From the NCBI GenBank assembly GCA_964420995.1, contig CAYQUX010000016.1, positions 50,640 to 114,639 of the forward strand: a stretch of 64,000 nt of DNA, given 5' to 3'. The translations under genes were made by a program, and so were the position numbers. This document shows positions 26,094 through 34,611 of this stretch, piece by piece (the first letter of the stretch is position 1; each line of letters opens with the position of its first letter). The stretch is from Leptolinea sp964420995 (GTDB lineage: Bacteria; Chloroflexota; Anaerolineae; Anaerolineales; Anaerolineaceae). The notes beneath the pieces were generated by a model, which saw only the letters and a list, made by a program, of their open reading frames with translations, had not been told where the DNA came from and searched no databases.

Positions 26094-27183
26094 TGTTCGT
26101 CTGGGTGTATTGCAGCGTGTTTTAACCGACTACCGCGTGCCTTTCTTTGACCTGCTGGCGGATGTCTTTCCGGCCGGTGTGGAAGTGGCTTCTGGTGAAG
26201 CCCGCCCTGAGGAACAGATCAAACCGGGGCAACCCCGGAAAGCCAGGCAGTACAATCTGCGAAACATTCATATCATGAAAGGCGGACTGTACCTGTGCCA
26301 GCAGCGCGGGGTGATCGAATGGCTGGAAAAATTCGACCCGCAGGTGTTGATTGCCGAAGCCAATCCGCGTTACCTGGCCACGCCTCAGGCGGTGCGTTGG
26401 ATGCACCACCGCGGGCGGCCGGTCATCGGTTGGGGGCTGGGCGCGCCATCGGGCAGCGGACTGCGCTCAAGTCTGCGGCTCACTTTCTTGAAGGAATTTG
26501 ACGCTCTGTTGACCTACAGCCGGAAAGGCAAAGCCGATTACGCCGCTGCCGGATTGACACCCGAATCTATATTTGTGGCCCCCAACGCCGCCGGCTTAAA
26601 ACCAGCCGGCGATCCTCCACCCCACCGCGATTCGTTTAAGAATAACCCGGCGGTGGTGCTTTTTGTGGGGCGGCTTCAGGATCGCAAACGGGTTGACCTG
26701 CTTCTGCAAGCCTGCGCGAATTTGGAACCAGCGTTGCAGCCTCGTCTCGTAATTGTGGGCGACGGCCCGGAGCGGGCTTCGCTGGAATCGCTTGCCAGAC
26801 AGGTCTATCCGCGGGCGGAATTTTCCGGCGACCAACGTGGAGAGGCACTGGCCGGGTTATTCCGGGAGGCTGACCTGTTCGTTCTTCCCGGAACGGGCGG
26901 GCTGGCACTTCAGCAGGCTTTAAGTTTCGCCCTGCCGGCCATTGCCGCGGAAGGAGATGGCACCCAGGCTGACCTGGTGCGCCCGGAAAATGGCTGGCTG
27001 GTCAAACCGGGCAGTCTTGAGAGTCTCATACAGGCCCTTGGGGACGCTCTGTCAACCCCGGGGGGACTGGTGGAAAAAGGAAATGCTTCCTTCCGTATCG
27101 TCCGGGATGAAATCAACATGGAGAGCATGGCTGCCGCTTTTGAAGCCGCCGTCGCTTTCGCCTTAAAGCGGGTGACACGATGA
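26080..27183 (+). CDS. Glycosyltransferase, GT4-like
   Basis: 367 residues with a GT-B fold. The C-terminal half shows VLFVGRLQDRKRVDLLL, VIVGDGPERASLE and the donor-site region LPGTGGLALQQALSFALP. The usual GT4 acidic motif (E-x7-E) is replaced by a less typical GGLALQQ segment, so the catalytic state is less certain. Acceptor and donor are unknown. It overlaps sbcC by 14 nt and the next gene by 4 nt, so it is translated from the same message. Confidence 0.82.
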   Translation: MTTPDVRLGVLQRVLTDYRVPFFDLLADVFPAGVEVASGEARPEEQIKPGQPRKARQYNLRNIHIMKGGLYLCQQRGVIEWLEKFDPQVLIAEANPRYLATPQAVRWMHHRGRPVIGWGLGAPSGSGLRSSLRLTFLKEFDALLTYSRKGKADYAAAGLTPESIFVAPNAAGLKPAGDPPPHRDSFKNNPAVVLFVGRLQDRKRVDLLLQACANLEPALQPRLVIVGDGPERASLESLARQVYPRAEFSGDQRGEALAGLFREADLFVLPGTGGLALQQALSFALPAIAAEGDGTQADLVRPENGWLVKPGSLESLIQALGDALSTPGGLVEKGNASFRIVRDEINMESMAAAFEAAVAFALKRVTR

Positions 27184-28382
27184 AAATCCTTGTGGTTGCC
27201 GATGGGCGCAGCCCGATCACCCGCGGCTGGATCACAACCCTGCGGGAAGCCGGCCTGGATGTAACGCTGATTTCTACATTCCCATCTGCTCCCCTTCCTG
27301 GTGAGGAACCACCCCGGGTCATCCCGGCCGCGTTTTCCAGTCTGGCTGGCAGTCAGGCGGGTGGAAAGAAGAACCCCGGCAGCGGTACATCAAAGGGATG
27401 GATCAGCCGCTTTCGCGGGTTATTCATGGCCGGTCGGTACTGGCTTGGCCCCCTCAGCCTGGAACGTTCACGCCGGTTATTTCTTGATGTCGTGGAACAG
27501 AAAAAACCGGATATTGTGCATGCCCTTCGTGTGCCGTATGAAGGCATGCTGGCACGGGTGACACCACCCGGGCTGCCTTTTGTCGTTTCCATCTGGGGCA
27601 ATGACTTGACCTTGCACGCGCACGGATCGCCATTGATGGCTCGGGAAACGCGTCTAACCCTGCGCAGGGCAGACGGATTGATGGCGGATGCCCACCGTGA
27701 CCTTCGCCTGGCCGGAGAGTGGGGACTGCGATCGACAGCACGAACCTTATGTGTGCCCGGCGGCGGGGGGATCGACCTGGCGGTGATAAATAAAGCTGTT
27801 GAGGATGATCTTACGTGCACCCTGGATATCCCCGCCGACGCGCCGCTGATCATCAATCCACGTGGTTTTCGGCCGGGCAGCGTACGCAATGATACCTTTT
27901 TCAAAGCCATTCCCATGGTGCTGAATGAAGTCCCCGAAATCCTGTTCTTGTGCGCGGGAATGGCCGACCAGCCGGAAGCATTGGCGTGGATCGAACGCCT
28001 GGGGATTGAAAAGTCAGTGCGCTTGCTGCCGTTTATGAAACAGGAAGTCCTGTGGCGCCTGTTCAGGCGAGCCCGGGTGAGTGTGTCCATCAGCCAGCAC
28101 GACGGCACCCCCAACTCGCTGCTCGAAGCCATGGCGCTGGGATGTTACCCGGTGGTGGGTGATATTGAATCAACCCGCGAATGGATAACCGACGGAGAGA
28201 ACGGCCGTCTGGTGGATGCCGGCGATGCCGAAGCTGCTGCCCGGGCCATAGTGCAGGCGATGCAAAATCCACCATTATGGCAGGCGGCTTCAATCAAGAA
28301 CAAGGAGATTATCGCCGCGCGTGCAGACCGGCAAACCCTGGTGCCGGATATCCGCGCGTTTTATGAAAGACTCAAATCTTAA
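27180..28382 (+). CDS. Glycosyltransferase, GT4 family
   Basis: 400 residues with a GT-B fold. The C-terminal domain has INPRGFRPGS, ILFLCAGMADQPEAL and SQHDGTPNSLLEAMALGCYPVVGDIES, containing the nucleotide-sugar-binding E-x7-E type motif (here within PNSLLEAMALG). It starts in an ATGA overlap with the previous glycosyltransferase. The pair probably acts in cell-surface polysaccharide or glycolipid synthesis; linkage to SbcCD is positional only. Confidence 0.85.
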   Translation: MKILVVADGRSPITRGWITTLREAGLDVTLISTFPSAPLPGEEPPRVIPAAFSSLAGSQAGGKKNPGSGTSKGWISRFRGLFMAGRYWLGPLSLERSRRLFLDVVEQKKPDIVHALRVPYEGMLARVTPPGLPFVVSIWGNDLTLHAHGSPLMARETRLTLRRADGLMADAHRDLRLAGEWGLRSTARTLCVPGGGGIDLAVINKAVEDDLTCTLDIPADAPLIINPRGFRPGSVRNDTFFKAIPMVLNEVPEILFLCAGMADQPEALAWIERLGIEKSVRLLPFMKQEVLWRLFRRARVSVSISQHDGTPNSLLEAMALGCYPVVGDIESTREWITDGENGRLVDAGDAEAAARAIVQAMQNPPLWQAASIKNKEIIAARADRQTLVPDIRAFYERLKS

Positions 28383-28393
28383 GGGAGGGAACG

Positions 28394-28858
28394 GTGAATA
28401 AAGCTGATTTAATCGAAATGATCATTCATGAACGCGGGGAACTTGAAGCCGTCATCAATCAACTTTCACCAGCTCAAATGGAAACCCCGACCATTCCAGG
28501 TGGATGGACCGCAAAGGAGGTGATGGGGCATATAACCTTCTGGGAAAAGACGCTGCTGTCTGATTATGCCTGTCTCAGGCGTGGCGAACCGGTCAGGGAA
28601 CTGAATGACGGCGCGGAGATGGACACGTTGAATGACGGTGTGCGGAAGAAAATCTCCGGAATGGAACTAAACCGGGTAACAGAGGAATTTCAATTATCCG
28701 GCCGGACATTCGTAGACTGGTTTCATACCCTGACGGTAGCAGAATTGGAGCGGCCATTCATGTACAAGATGAGCCTGGTGGAATTTATCGAAGAAGTTTC
28801 CTGGAAGCATTACAGGGAACACCAGGAAATGGTCACTGCAACGCGCGAACTCCGTTAA
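28394..28858 (+). CDS. DinB/DfsB-like protein
   Basis: 154 residues from a GTG at 28394 with the Shine-Dalgarno GGGAGGGA. A four-helix-bundle DinB-superfamily protein: GGWTAKEVMGHITFWEK holds the first histidine and HYREHQEM near the C-terminus holds two more, as for the metal-binding triad of the family. Members include thiol transferases and ClbS/DUF1706-like proteins. It is the last gene of the sbcD-to-28858 run. Confidence 0.75.
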   Translation: MNKADLIEMIIHERGELEAVINQLSPAQMETPTIPGGWTAKEVMGHITFWEKTLLSDYACLRRGEPVRELNDGAEMDTLNDGVRKKISGMELNRVTEEFQLSGRTFVDWFHTLTVAELERPFMYKMSLVEFIEEVSWKHYREHQEMVTATRELR

Positions 28859-28909
28859 CCACCTGTTGCCACGCAAATTTTTATAAAATAACCGGATGGT
28901 GAAAAACAT

Positions 28910-28915
28910 TATAAT
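28910..28915 (+). promoter_or_regulatory. -10 box before the GT-C gene
   Basis: A perfect TATAAT 81 nt upstream of the start at 28997. No clear -35 box is seen. Confidence 0.35.
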
Positions 28916-28996
28916 AATTCAGGTCTCCTTTTTCATTATGCGCAACCGGGGGCTTTTTTACCATTTTGCCAGACTGTACCTGACTTTGCCGGAAAT

Positions 28997-31345
28997 ATGT
29001 ATCAAATGAGCCAACCCCAGGAAATCCAGAACGAATCGGACTATTCTGACGAGAACCTTCCGCCGGAGGTTCGTCAAAAATTGCATGACATGCAAGAACG
29101 GATCAACCAGTTGGAAAATGAACTGAAGGAAACGCGCCCGAAAAAACCCTGGAAACCGGTCTTCACGAAAAATCACGCGTACTTTTTGGCGGTTTTGGTG
29201 CTGGCCATCCTGCCGCCGGCTTTGGTGGTAGGAGATCGCTGGTTAAACATCATCAATCCTGCCATGCTGTATGACATCTGGTGCAAAAACCGGGTACTGT
29301 GTAACAGTGCGGTTCCTTCGTATTTTTTGATCATTGTGCTATGCATGATCCTGTTGCCGTTCGTTATTTATCAACTTCGAAATCTGTCAATCGCTGTGGA
29401 TGAGCATGCCATTCAACCGCTTGAGACCAGGCGGGTGGGAGTAAACCAGGCAAAAGCAGGCACTATTTATAAGATTATCGCGGCGATTGCCTTCATTTTT
29501 ATCGCAGGAAATTGCCTGTACACCCAGACCATACCGGGTTGGGAACTGGTTTATGTGTGGCTCTGTTTGATCACCGGCTACCTTTTTGATACATTTTCCA
29601 TTGAATCTCTAAAGGAAAACTGGCGAAACAAAGGCGCGTTCTGGCTGGCTGTACTCTTTTTCCACTTCAGCCTTATTGGATTATTGGCAGGTATTTACGG
29701 AAAGCCGGACTTGCTGTGGTCGATGGTCTTTATGGCAATTCTGGCCACCATTAACCTGTGGAGGTTCCGTCGTGATGTTCCACCCATATTCTGGATCATG
29801 AATCTGGCCATGATCGGGTTCTGTCTGGAACTTAATGATTGGTGGACGGTTGCCCAGGGCGATGAATACGTTTTTCACACCCAGGCCTGGAATATGGCAA
29901 ATTTAATGAGCTACCAGGAACTGGGAAAATACGTTTTCTCCTCGACTGGAGTGGGTGGACGATATCCATATTTCCCATCGATCATTCAGACTGTTTTTAT
30001 GAAGTTTCTGGGCACAGAGGGGTTTGGATGGCGATTCAGCAATGTGTACCTTTGCACGTTATCGGTGGGACTTTTTTATTATTTTTGCCGGACATTCCTG
30101 TCGAAAAAGATTTCGCTCATTACGGCATTCCTGTTTGCCAGCTCATCCTGCATAATGTCATTTTCGAAAATCGGTTATGACAACCTGCAGGCACTTTTCG
30201 CGATGACACTTGTTCTGGCAGTTACAACCTGGGCGTTACGGTCTGGATGGCAGTTGGCGTATGTCTGCCTAGGCACAGCGATTGCGCTTTGCTTTTATGT
30301 GTATCCCGCCGCTCTGTTTGTTGTTCCACTGCCATTCATTTTGCTTTTTCTCTATGGCCGTCCTCTGAAAAAGGACACGATCAAAAAATGGGCTTTGATG
30401 GTGCTTGTCTGGGTGGCTTTCCTATTCCCATTGATTATTCAGCCAGGCTACTGGGTGGGCAAGGTTGCCGGTACGTTTTTCAATCAACCCAAATTGCTGG
30501 AGACATCAGGCAGTCTATTTTCTCATTTCGCCTGGAACCTGTTCTATTCACTTTTTGAATTCCTGTATGTGTTTGCTGAATCGCACTTCATTACCTCATC
30601 ATATGTTGATCCGCTGACAGGCGCATGCCTTCTGGTTGGATTGCCGGTTTTGGTTTTCCAGGCGCGGAAACAAAGGTTTCCGTGGTTCATCCTGTTTGCT
30701 TTCTTTTACTTTGTCCTTACCATCGGAGCAACGCATGATCGGAACTCACCACCTCATACTCGTATGTTCATGCTCCTGCCAATCTATGTGCTGATTGCCG
30801 GCTGGGGTATCACCTGGTTGTGGGGTGTGGTTATAAATATTTTCAGTGATAACCATCGGTCAGGAGTTATCGCGGCGGCGATTCTAGCCATCGCGCTGTT
30901 TGGGGTGAACCTCTATCAGGCGTATCCGTTATCCCATGTCCGTTTTGTTCATACCGAGATGATAGAGGCACTCTTCATCCGACTGTCTGAAAAAGTGTAT
31001 GCGGCAGAACCGGGAACAAACAAGACGTATGCCATCATCATGGACCCTAGCTGGGGATTGGACGGCTTTCTGATGCTGCAGCGTGTGTATCCCCATCTTG
31101 CGTGGGCGCAATTCAGGGCCGTCCAGATCACGGAGCCGGTATTACCCGAGGAAAGCAAAGCCCTGTTGAAAGAGCGCAATACAATCGTGATCCTGAAACC
31201 ATGGATGCAGGAAGAATGGGTCAGGCAACTTGACGGACAAATACGCGCTTTGGACAAAGAACCATGTGATGTTCTGACGTATAACGGAACAAAACGCACG
31301 ACACTGTATCACGCGAAAGATCTGCCGTACGCCTGCGCTCCCTAG
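28997..31345 (+). CDS. GT-C type membrane glycosyltransferase (GT39/PMT-like)
   Basis: 782 residues; ATG 28997 or ATG 29006. A short coiled coil at the N-terminus (QKLHDMQERINQLENELKE) is followed by about 14 membrane helices. The first periplasmic loop after the first helices of the conserved core carries acidic residues (QGDEYVFHTQAW), as in polyprenyl-phosphate-dependent GT-C enzymes, and HDRNSPPHTRMFMLLP lies in a later loop. The C-terminus (about 640-782) is extracytoplasmic. It likely transfers a lipid-linked sugar outside the membrane; the acceptor is unknown. Alone in its transcription unit. Confidence 0.72.
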   Translation: MYQMSQPQEIQNESDYSDENLPPEVRQKLHDMQERINQLENELKETRPKKPWKPVFTKNHAYFLAVLVLAILPPALVVGDRWLNIINPAMLYDIWCKNRVLCNSAVPSYFLIIVLCMILLPFVIYQLRNLSIAVDEHAIQPLETRRVGVNQAKAGTIYKIIAAIAFIFIAGNCLYTQTIPGWELVYVWLCLITGYLFDTFSIESLKENWRNKGAFWLAVLFFHFSLIGLLAGIYGKPDLLWSMVFMAILATINLWRFRRDVPPIFWIMNLAMIGFCLELNDWWTVAQGDEYVFHTQAWNMANLMSYQELGKYVFSSTGVGGRYPYFPSIIQTVFMKFLGTEGFGWRFSNVYLCTLSVGLFYYFCRTFLSKKISLITAFLFASSSCIMSFSKIGYDNLQALFAMTLVLAVTTWALRSGWQLAYVCLGTAIALCFYVYPAALFVVPLPFILLFLYGRPLKKDTIKKWALMVLVWVAFLFPLIIQPGYWVGKVAGTFFNQPKLLETSGSLFSHFAWNLFYSLFEFLYVFAESHFITSSYVDPLTGACLLVGLPVLVFQARKQRFPWFILFAFFYFVLTIGATHDRNSPPHTRMFMLLPIYVLIAGWGITWLWGVVINIFSDNHRSGVIAAAILAIALFGVNLYQAYPLSHVRFVHTEMIEALFIRLSEKVYAAEPGTNKTYAIIMDPSWGLDGFLMLQRVYPHLAWAQFRAVQITEPVLPEESKALLKERNTIVILKPWMQEEWVRQLDGQIRALDKEPCDVLTYNGTKRTTLYHAKDLPYACAP

Positions 31346-31363
31346 ATGGCAATTTTGGAAAAA

Positions 31364-31389
31364 GGTTCGGATTGTACAATTAGCGAACC
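31364..31389 (+). promoter_or_regulatory. Nested inverted repeat before the GlsB-type gene
   Basis: GGTTCG (31364-31369) pairs with CGAACC (31384-31389) and encloses the palindrome ATTGTACAAT (31371-31380). No T-run follows. It could be a regulator site or a weak terminator of the GT-C gene. A -10-like TATACT lies shortly downstream. Confidence 0.35.
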
Positions 31390-31440
31390 TGCCGCGGTAA
31401 ATTTGTATACTGAGTAATAAATAGCGTTCTGGAGGAAAAA

Positions 31441-31692
31441 ATGGGATTTCTATCCTGGATAGTTGTTGGCCTTATTGCCGGATGGCTGGCTGGAAAGGTG
31501 ATGCGCGGAAGAGGTTTCGGCCTGGTTGGCGATATCATTATTGGTGTGGTCGGCGCGCTGGTGGGCGGCTGGTTGTCTGAAAGTGTTCTTGGGCTGGGGG
31601 TCGGAGTCACCGGCTTCAACCTGACCACCATCCTGGTGGCTTTCGCCGGAGCGGTAGTCGTATTGTTCGTTCTCCGGCTGTTGAGAAAATAG
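31441..31692 (+). CDS. GlsB/YeaQ/YmgE-family membrane protein
   Basis: 83 residues, three membrane helices with the Gly-rich pattern of the family once named transglycosylase-associated proteins: GLIAGWLAGKVMRGRGFGLVGDIIIGVVGALVGGWL. Often linked to stress responses; the molecular role is unknown. A strong Shine-Dalgarno (GGAGG) precedes the ATG. Confidence 0.9.
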   Translation: MGFLSWIVVGLIAGWLAGKVMRGRGFGLVGDIIIGVVGALVGGWLSESVLGLGVGVTGFNLTTILVAFAGAVVVLFVLRLLRK

Positions 31693-31766
31693 CAGGTTTA
31701 TTCAGGGGAAACCTGGCATCCTCCTCCATATTGTGATCATCTTTTTGGATTTACCATTATTAACAC

Positions 31767-33506
31767 ATGAACAACGAACAGTTCGCTCAAATGTTTGACC
31801 GCATCGCCGACTTGATGGAGATCAAGGGTGAGGTGATCTATAAAACACTGGCATACCGAAAGGCCGCCGAGAACATCCGCGCGCTGCCGGGGAGCCTGGA
31901 CGCCATCCACCAGCAGGGTAAGCTGATGGAAATCCCCGGTGTGGGTAAAGCCATTGCTGAGAAGATTGAAGAAACGATCACCACCGGTAAACTGGGCTTC
32001 CTTGAACGCCTTGAGGCTGAAGTGCCGGTGGGACTGCTGGACGTGTTGCAGGTGTCGGATGTTGGTCCGCGTAAAGCGGCTCTCTTCTGGAAGCAGGCGG
32101 GGGTTACCTCGTTGACTGAACTGGAAGACGCGATCAAAGCCGGGCGCATTCGACAGTTACCCGGCATGGGAGAAAAATCAGAAGCCCGCATAATGGCCGG
32201 TATCCAAGCGCTCAAGCGCCGCGGCCATCGACTGAATCTGGATATTGCTCAGGAAATTGCCAGCCGCTGGCTGGAGTGGGTGAGAGCGCAGCCGGGGGTG
32301 GAACGGGCGGAAGCCGCGGGAAGCCTGCGACGCTGGAAGACCACCATCGGAGATATTGATATCGTCGCCGCGATTACGGATCCAGCCGGTTTGATGGCGG
32401 CTCTGGCCGCGCACCCGGATATTCAAAGGGTGCTGGGCAGCGGCGAGAATAAGACCAGTCTGGAACTACCCGGCGGGATCAACATGCAGGTATGGACACA
32501 GCCGCCGGAACGTTTTGGCACATTATTGCAATTTGTGTCAGGTTCAAAAGATCACAATGTGGCCCTGCGCACGCTGGCTCAAAAGAACGGGTTTTCTCTT
32601 AGCGAGCGTTGCATCACCGTGGATGACGGCCGCGAGTTGCTTTTTGCGGATGAAGAGGGTGTTTACCATGCGCTTGGGCTGGATTGGATACCGCCCGAAT
32701 TGCGGGAAGACCACGGTGAGATCAGGGCAGCCGCCGAACACGCGTTGCCGGAATTGCTGCAGGTGGGGCAGATCAAAGCTGAAATGCATACTCACTCCAA
32801 CTGGAGTGACGGGATCAATACCATTGAGGAAATGGCGCGTGGTGCCATGGCGCTTGGTTTGCAGGTCTACGCGGTGTGCGATCATTCCGGCGGTTTGGGG
32901 ATTGCCGGAGGATTGAGCCCGGAACGCCTGAGGGAACGAAAAAAGGAGATCGAACAGGTTCAAAACAAACTGGGCCGTGCCATCACCATTCTGGGCGGCA
33001 GCGAAGTGGAAATCCGCGCGGATGGTACGCTGGATTACGATGATGAAACCATTGCATGGCTGGATGTGGTGGTGGCCTCATTGCATACCTCGCTGCGCCA
33101 ACCAAAGGATGTGGTTACCGGCCGGTTGTTGAATGCCATTCGCCACCCGCATGTGGATATTATCGGGCATGCCAGCGGCCGCCTGCTGCCCAACCGTGAA
33201 GGCGCTGACCTGGATTGGGATATCGTTCTGGAAGAAGCCCGAAAATCCGGTGTGGCTTTTGAGATCAATGCCAGCCCATCCCGTTTGGACCTGGATGAGG
33301 TCTATGTGCGGCAGGCGGTTGAAATGGGCATTCCCATCTTCATCAACACCGACGCGCACGCGGTCAATCAACTGGAAACGATAGTTTATGGCGTGTCTGT
33401 CGCCCGGCGGGCGGGACTTACGCCCGGCTCAGTGTTATCCACCTGGGAACCGGATCGGCTGCTGAACTGGCTGAAGACTCCCAAAGCCGATCGCCATCTC
33501 ACCTGA
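31767..33506 (+). CDS. polX: DNA polymerase/3'-5' exonuclease PolX
   Basis: 579 residues. The N-terminal half is a family X polymerase with helix-hairpin-helix elements (IPGVGKAIAEKIEE; LPGMGEKSEARI) and the catalytic acidic motif GDIDIV (about 195). The C-terminal half is a PHP phosphoesterase domain beginning EMHTHSNWSDG (about 337) and with later metal ligands in CDHSGG, GSEVEI and NTDAHA. It fills small gaps in base excision repair. No Shine-Dalgarno is seen; a weak CATTAT lies 6 nt before the ATG. Confidence 0.94.
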   Translation: MNNEQFAQMFDRIADLMEIKGEVIYKTLAYRKAAENIRALPGSLDAIHQQGKLMEIPGVGKAIAEKIEETITTGKLGFLERLEAEVPVGLLDVLQVSDVGPRKAALFWKQAGVTSLTELEDAIKAGRIRQLPGMGEKSEARIMAGIQALKRRGHRLNLDIAQEIASRWLEWVRAQPGVERAEAAGSLRRWKTTIGDIDIVAAITDPAGLMAALAAHPDIQRVLGSGENKTSLELPGGINMQVWTQPPERFGTLLQFVSGSKDHNVALRTLAQKNGFSLSERCITVDDGRELLFADEEGVYHALGLDWIPPELREDHGEIRAAAEHALPELLQVGQIKAEMHTHSNWSDGINTIEEMARGAMALGLQVYAVCDHSGGLGIAGGLSPERLRERKKEIEQVQNKLGRAITILGGSEVEIRADGTLDYDDETIAWLDVVVASLHTSLRQPKDVVTGRLLNAIRHPHVDIIGHASGRLLPNREGADLDWDIVLEEARKSGVAFEINASPSRLDLDEVYVRQAVEMGIPIFINTDAHAVNQLETIVYGVSVARRAGLTPGSVLSTWEPDRLLNWLKTPKADRHLT

Positions 33507-33514
33507 TCATTAAC

Positions 33515-34291
33515 GTGCCGAAAAACAAGCTTGACGCCCACATCCTGCGCGAGCGGCTATCACACCTCCCGATAGCCGAGATTCGGTATTTTGATGTGAC
33601 CGGTTCCACAAATGATGATGCCCTTGCCTGGATTGACCTGGGCGCGCGGGATGGCAGCCTGGTAATGGCGAATGAACAAACGGCCGGCCGCGGGCGCATG
33701 CAGCGCAGATGGATCACCCGCCGGAACACATCACTGGCTTTTACGTTAATTTTTAGGCCGGAAAAAACTGATTTGATCCCTTTTAACTCCCCTCTGGGCG
33801 CGCTGGGTGTCGCCATTGCGCTTGAAAATCTGTCGGACGCACATCCGCAGATCAAATGGCCCAATGATGTACTGCTCAACGGAAAGAAGGTGTGCGGAAT
33901 TCTTACCGAAGCCAGCTGGCAGGGAGACCGTCTGGCGGGTGTGGTGATCGGCATTGGCATAAATATTGCATCATCAGCCATACACCCGGAAGATGATTTC
34001 ATTTTCCCGGCTGGTACACTTGAAAAGTGCCTGGAAAAACCGCCGGACCGTCTCGATCTACTCGCTGAGGTGATCCGTTTGATCTTCCTCTGGCAACCGA
34101 AGCTGGGTTCCCCTGAATTTTTAGAAGCGTGGAATCAACGCCTGGCTTTTCGAGGAAAACGGGTGAAGATCAACTGCCCCGGGCAGGAAATCTTGAATGG
34201 TGAGATACTATACATTGATCAGGATGGCTGCCTGAGAGTCAAACAGGATAACGGCGAGGAAGTTTCAATATCAGCAGGTGACGCAGGTTAA
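33515..34291 (+). CDS. birA: Biotin-[acetyl-CoA carboxylase] ligase BirA
   Basis: 258 residues from a GTG at 33515, 8 nt after polX. It has the biotinyl-AMP loop GRGRMQRRW, the lysine motif KWPNDVLLNGKKVCGIL and a C-terminal SH3-like domain. There is no N-terminal winged helix, so it is a monofunctional ligase rather than the E. coli-type repressor. It attaches biotin to the carboxyl-carrier proteins of acetyl-CoA or propionyl-CoA carboxylases; the latter would feed the methylmalonyl-CoA pathway found later in the window. Confidence 0.92.
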   Translation: MPKNKLDAHILRERLSHLPIAEIRYFDVTGSTNDDALAWIDLGARDGSLVMANEQTAGRGRMQRRWITRRNTSLAFTLIFRPEKTDLIPFNSPLGALGVAIALENLSDAHPQIKWPNDVLLNGKKVCGILTEASWQGDRLAGVVIGIGINIASSAIHPEDDFIFPAGTLEKCLEKPPDRLDLLAEVIRLIFLWQPKLGSPEFLEAWNQRLAFRGKRVKINCPGQEILNGEILYIDQDGCLRVKQDNGEEVSISAGDAG

Positions 34292-34335
34292 GGTATTATT
34301 ATATTAAACCGGAAGGATAGACCGGGAGGTTGGAT

Positions 34336-34551
34336 ATGCTGGACGATTTTCGGAACACTTCAGATCAACCCACTCAGGAAGATACAGGCCGTTTTGATGA
34401 TATGCCTGATTACAAACCCGCCACTCCGCGCTTTCTGGGAATGACGCCGTTTCAGCGCTTTATCATCATTTTCCTGTTGTTCATGCTGGTATGTGTGCTT
34501 GGTTCGTTCTGCCTGCTGGTGACAGAAAAGATCATTCCGCCGTTCTTCTAG
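34336..34551 (+). CDS. Small single-pass membrane protein
   Basis: 71 residues from ATG 34336, 6 nt after GGGAGG. An acidic N-terminus (about 1-35, DDFRNTSDQPTQEDTG) is followed by one membrane helix (about 40-65). No family is recognised. It follows birA by 44 nt and ends at the terminator shared with gyrA. Confidence 0.6.
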   Translation: MLDDFRNTSDQPTQEDTGRFDDMPDYKPATPRFLGMTPFQRFIIIFLLFMLVCVLGSFCLLVTEKIIPPFF

Positions 34552-34563
34552 GCCTGATAATAC

Positions 34564-34600
34564 AACAAATGAGCCGGAGGTAATCCGGCTCATTTGTTTT
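34564..34600. terminator. Terminator between convergent genes
   Basis: A 15-bp perfect stem (arms 34564-34578 and 34584-34598, containing ATGAGCCGGA / TCCGGCTCAT) with a 5-nt loop and T-rich flanks on both strands. Probably bidirectional, serving the birA unit and gyrA. Confidence 0.9.
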
Positions 34601-34611
34601 AATCCACAGAA

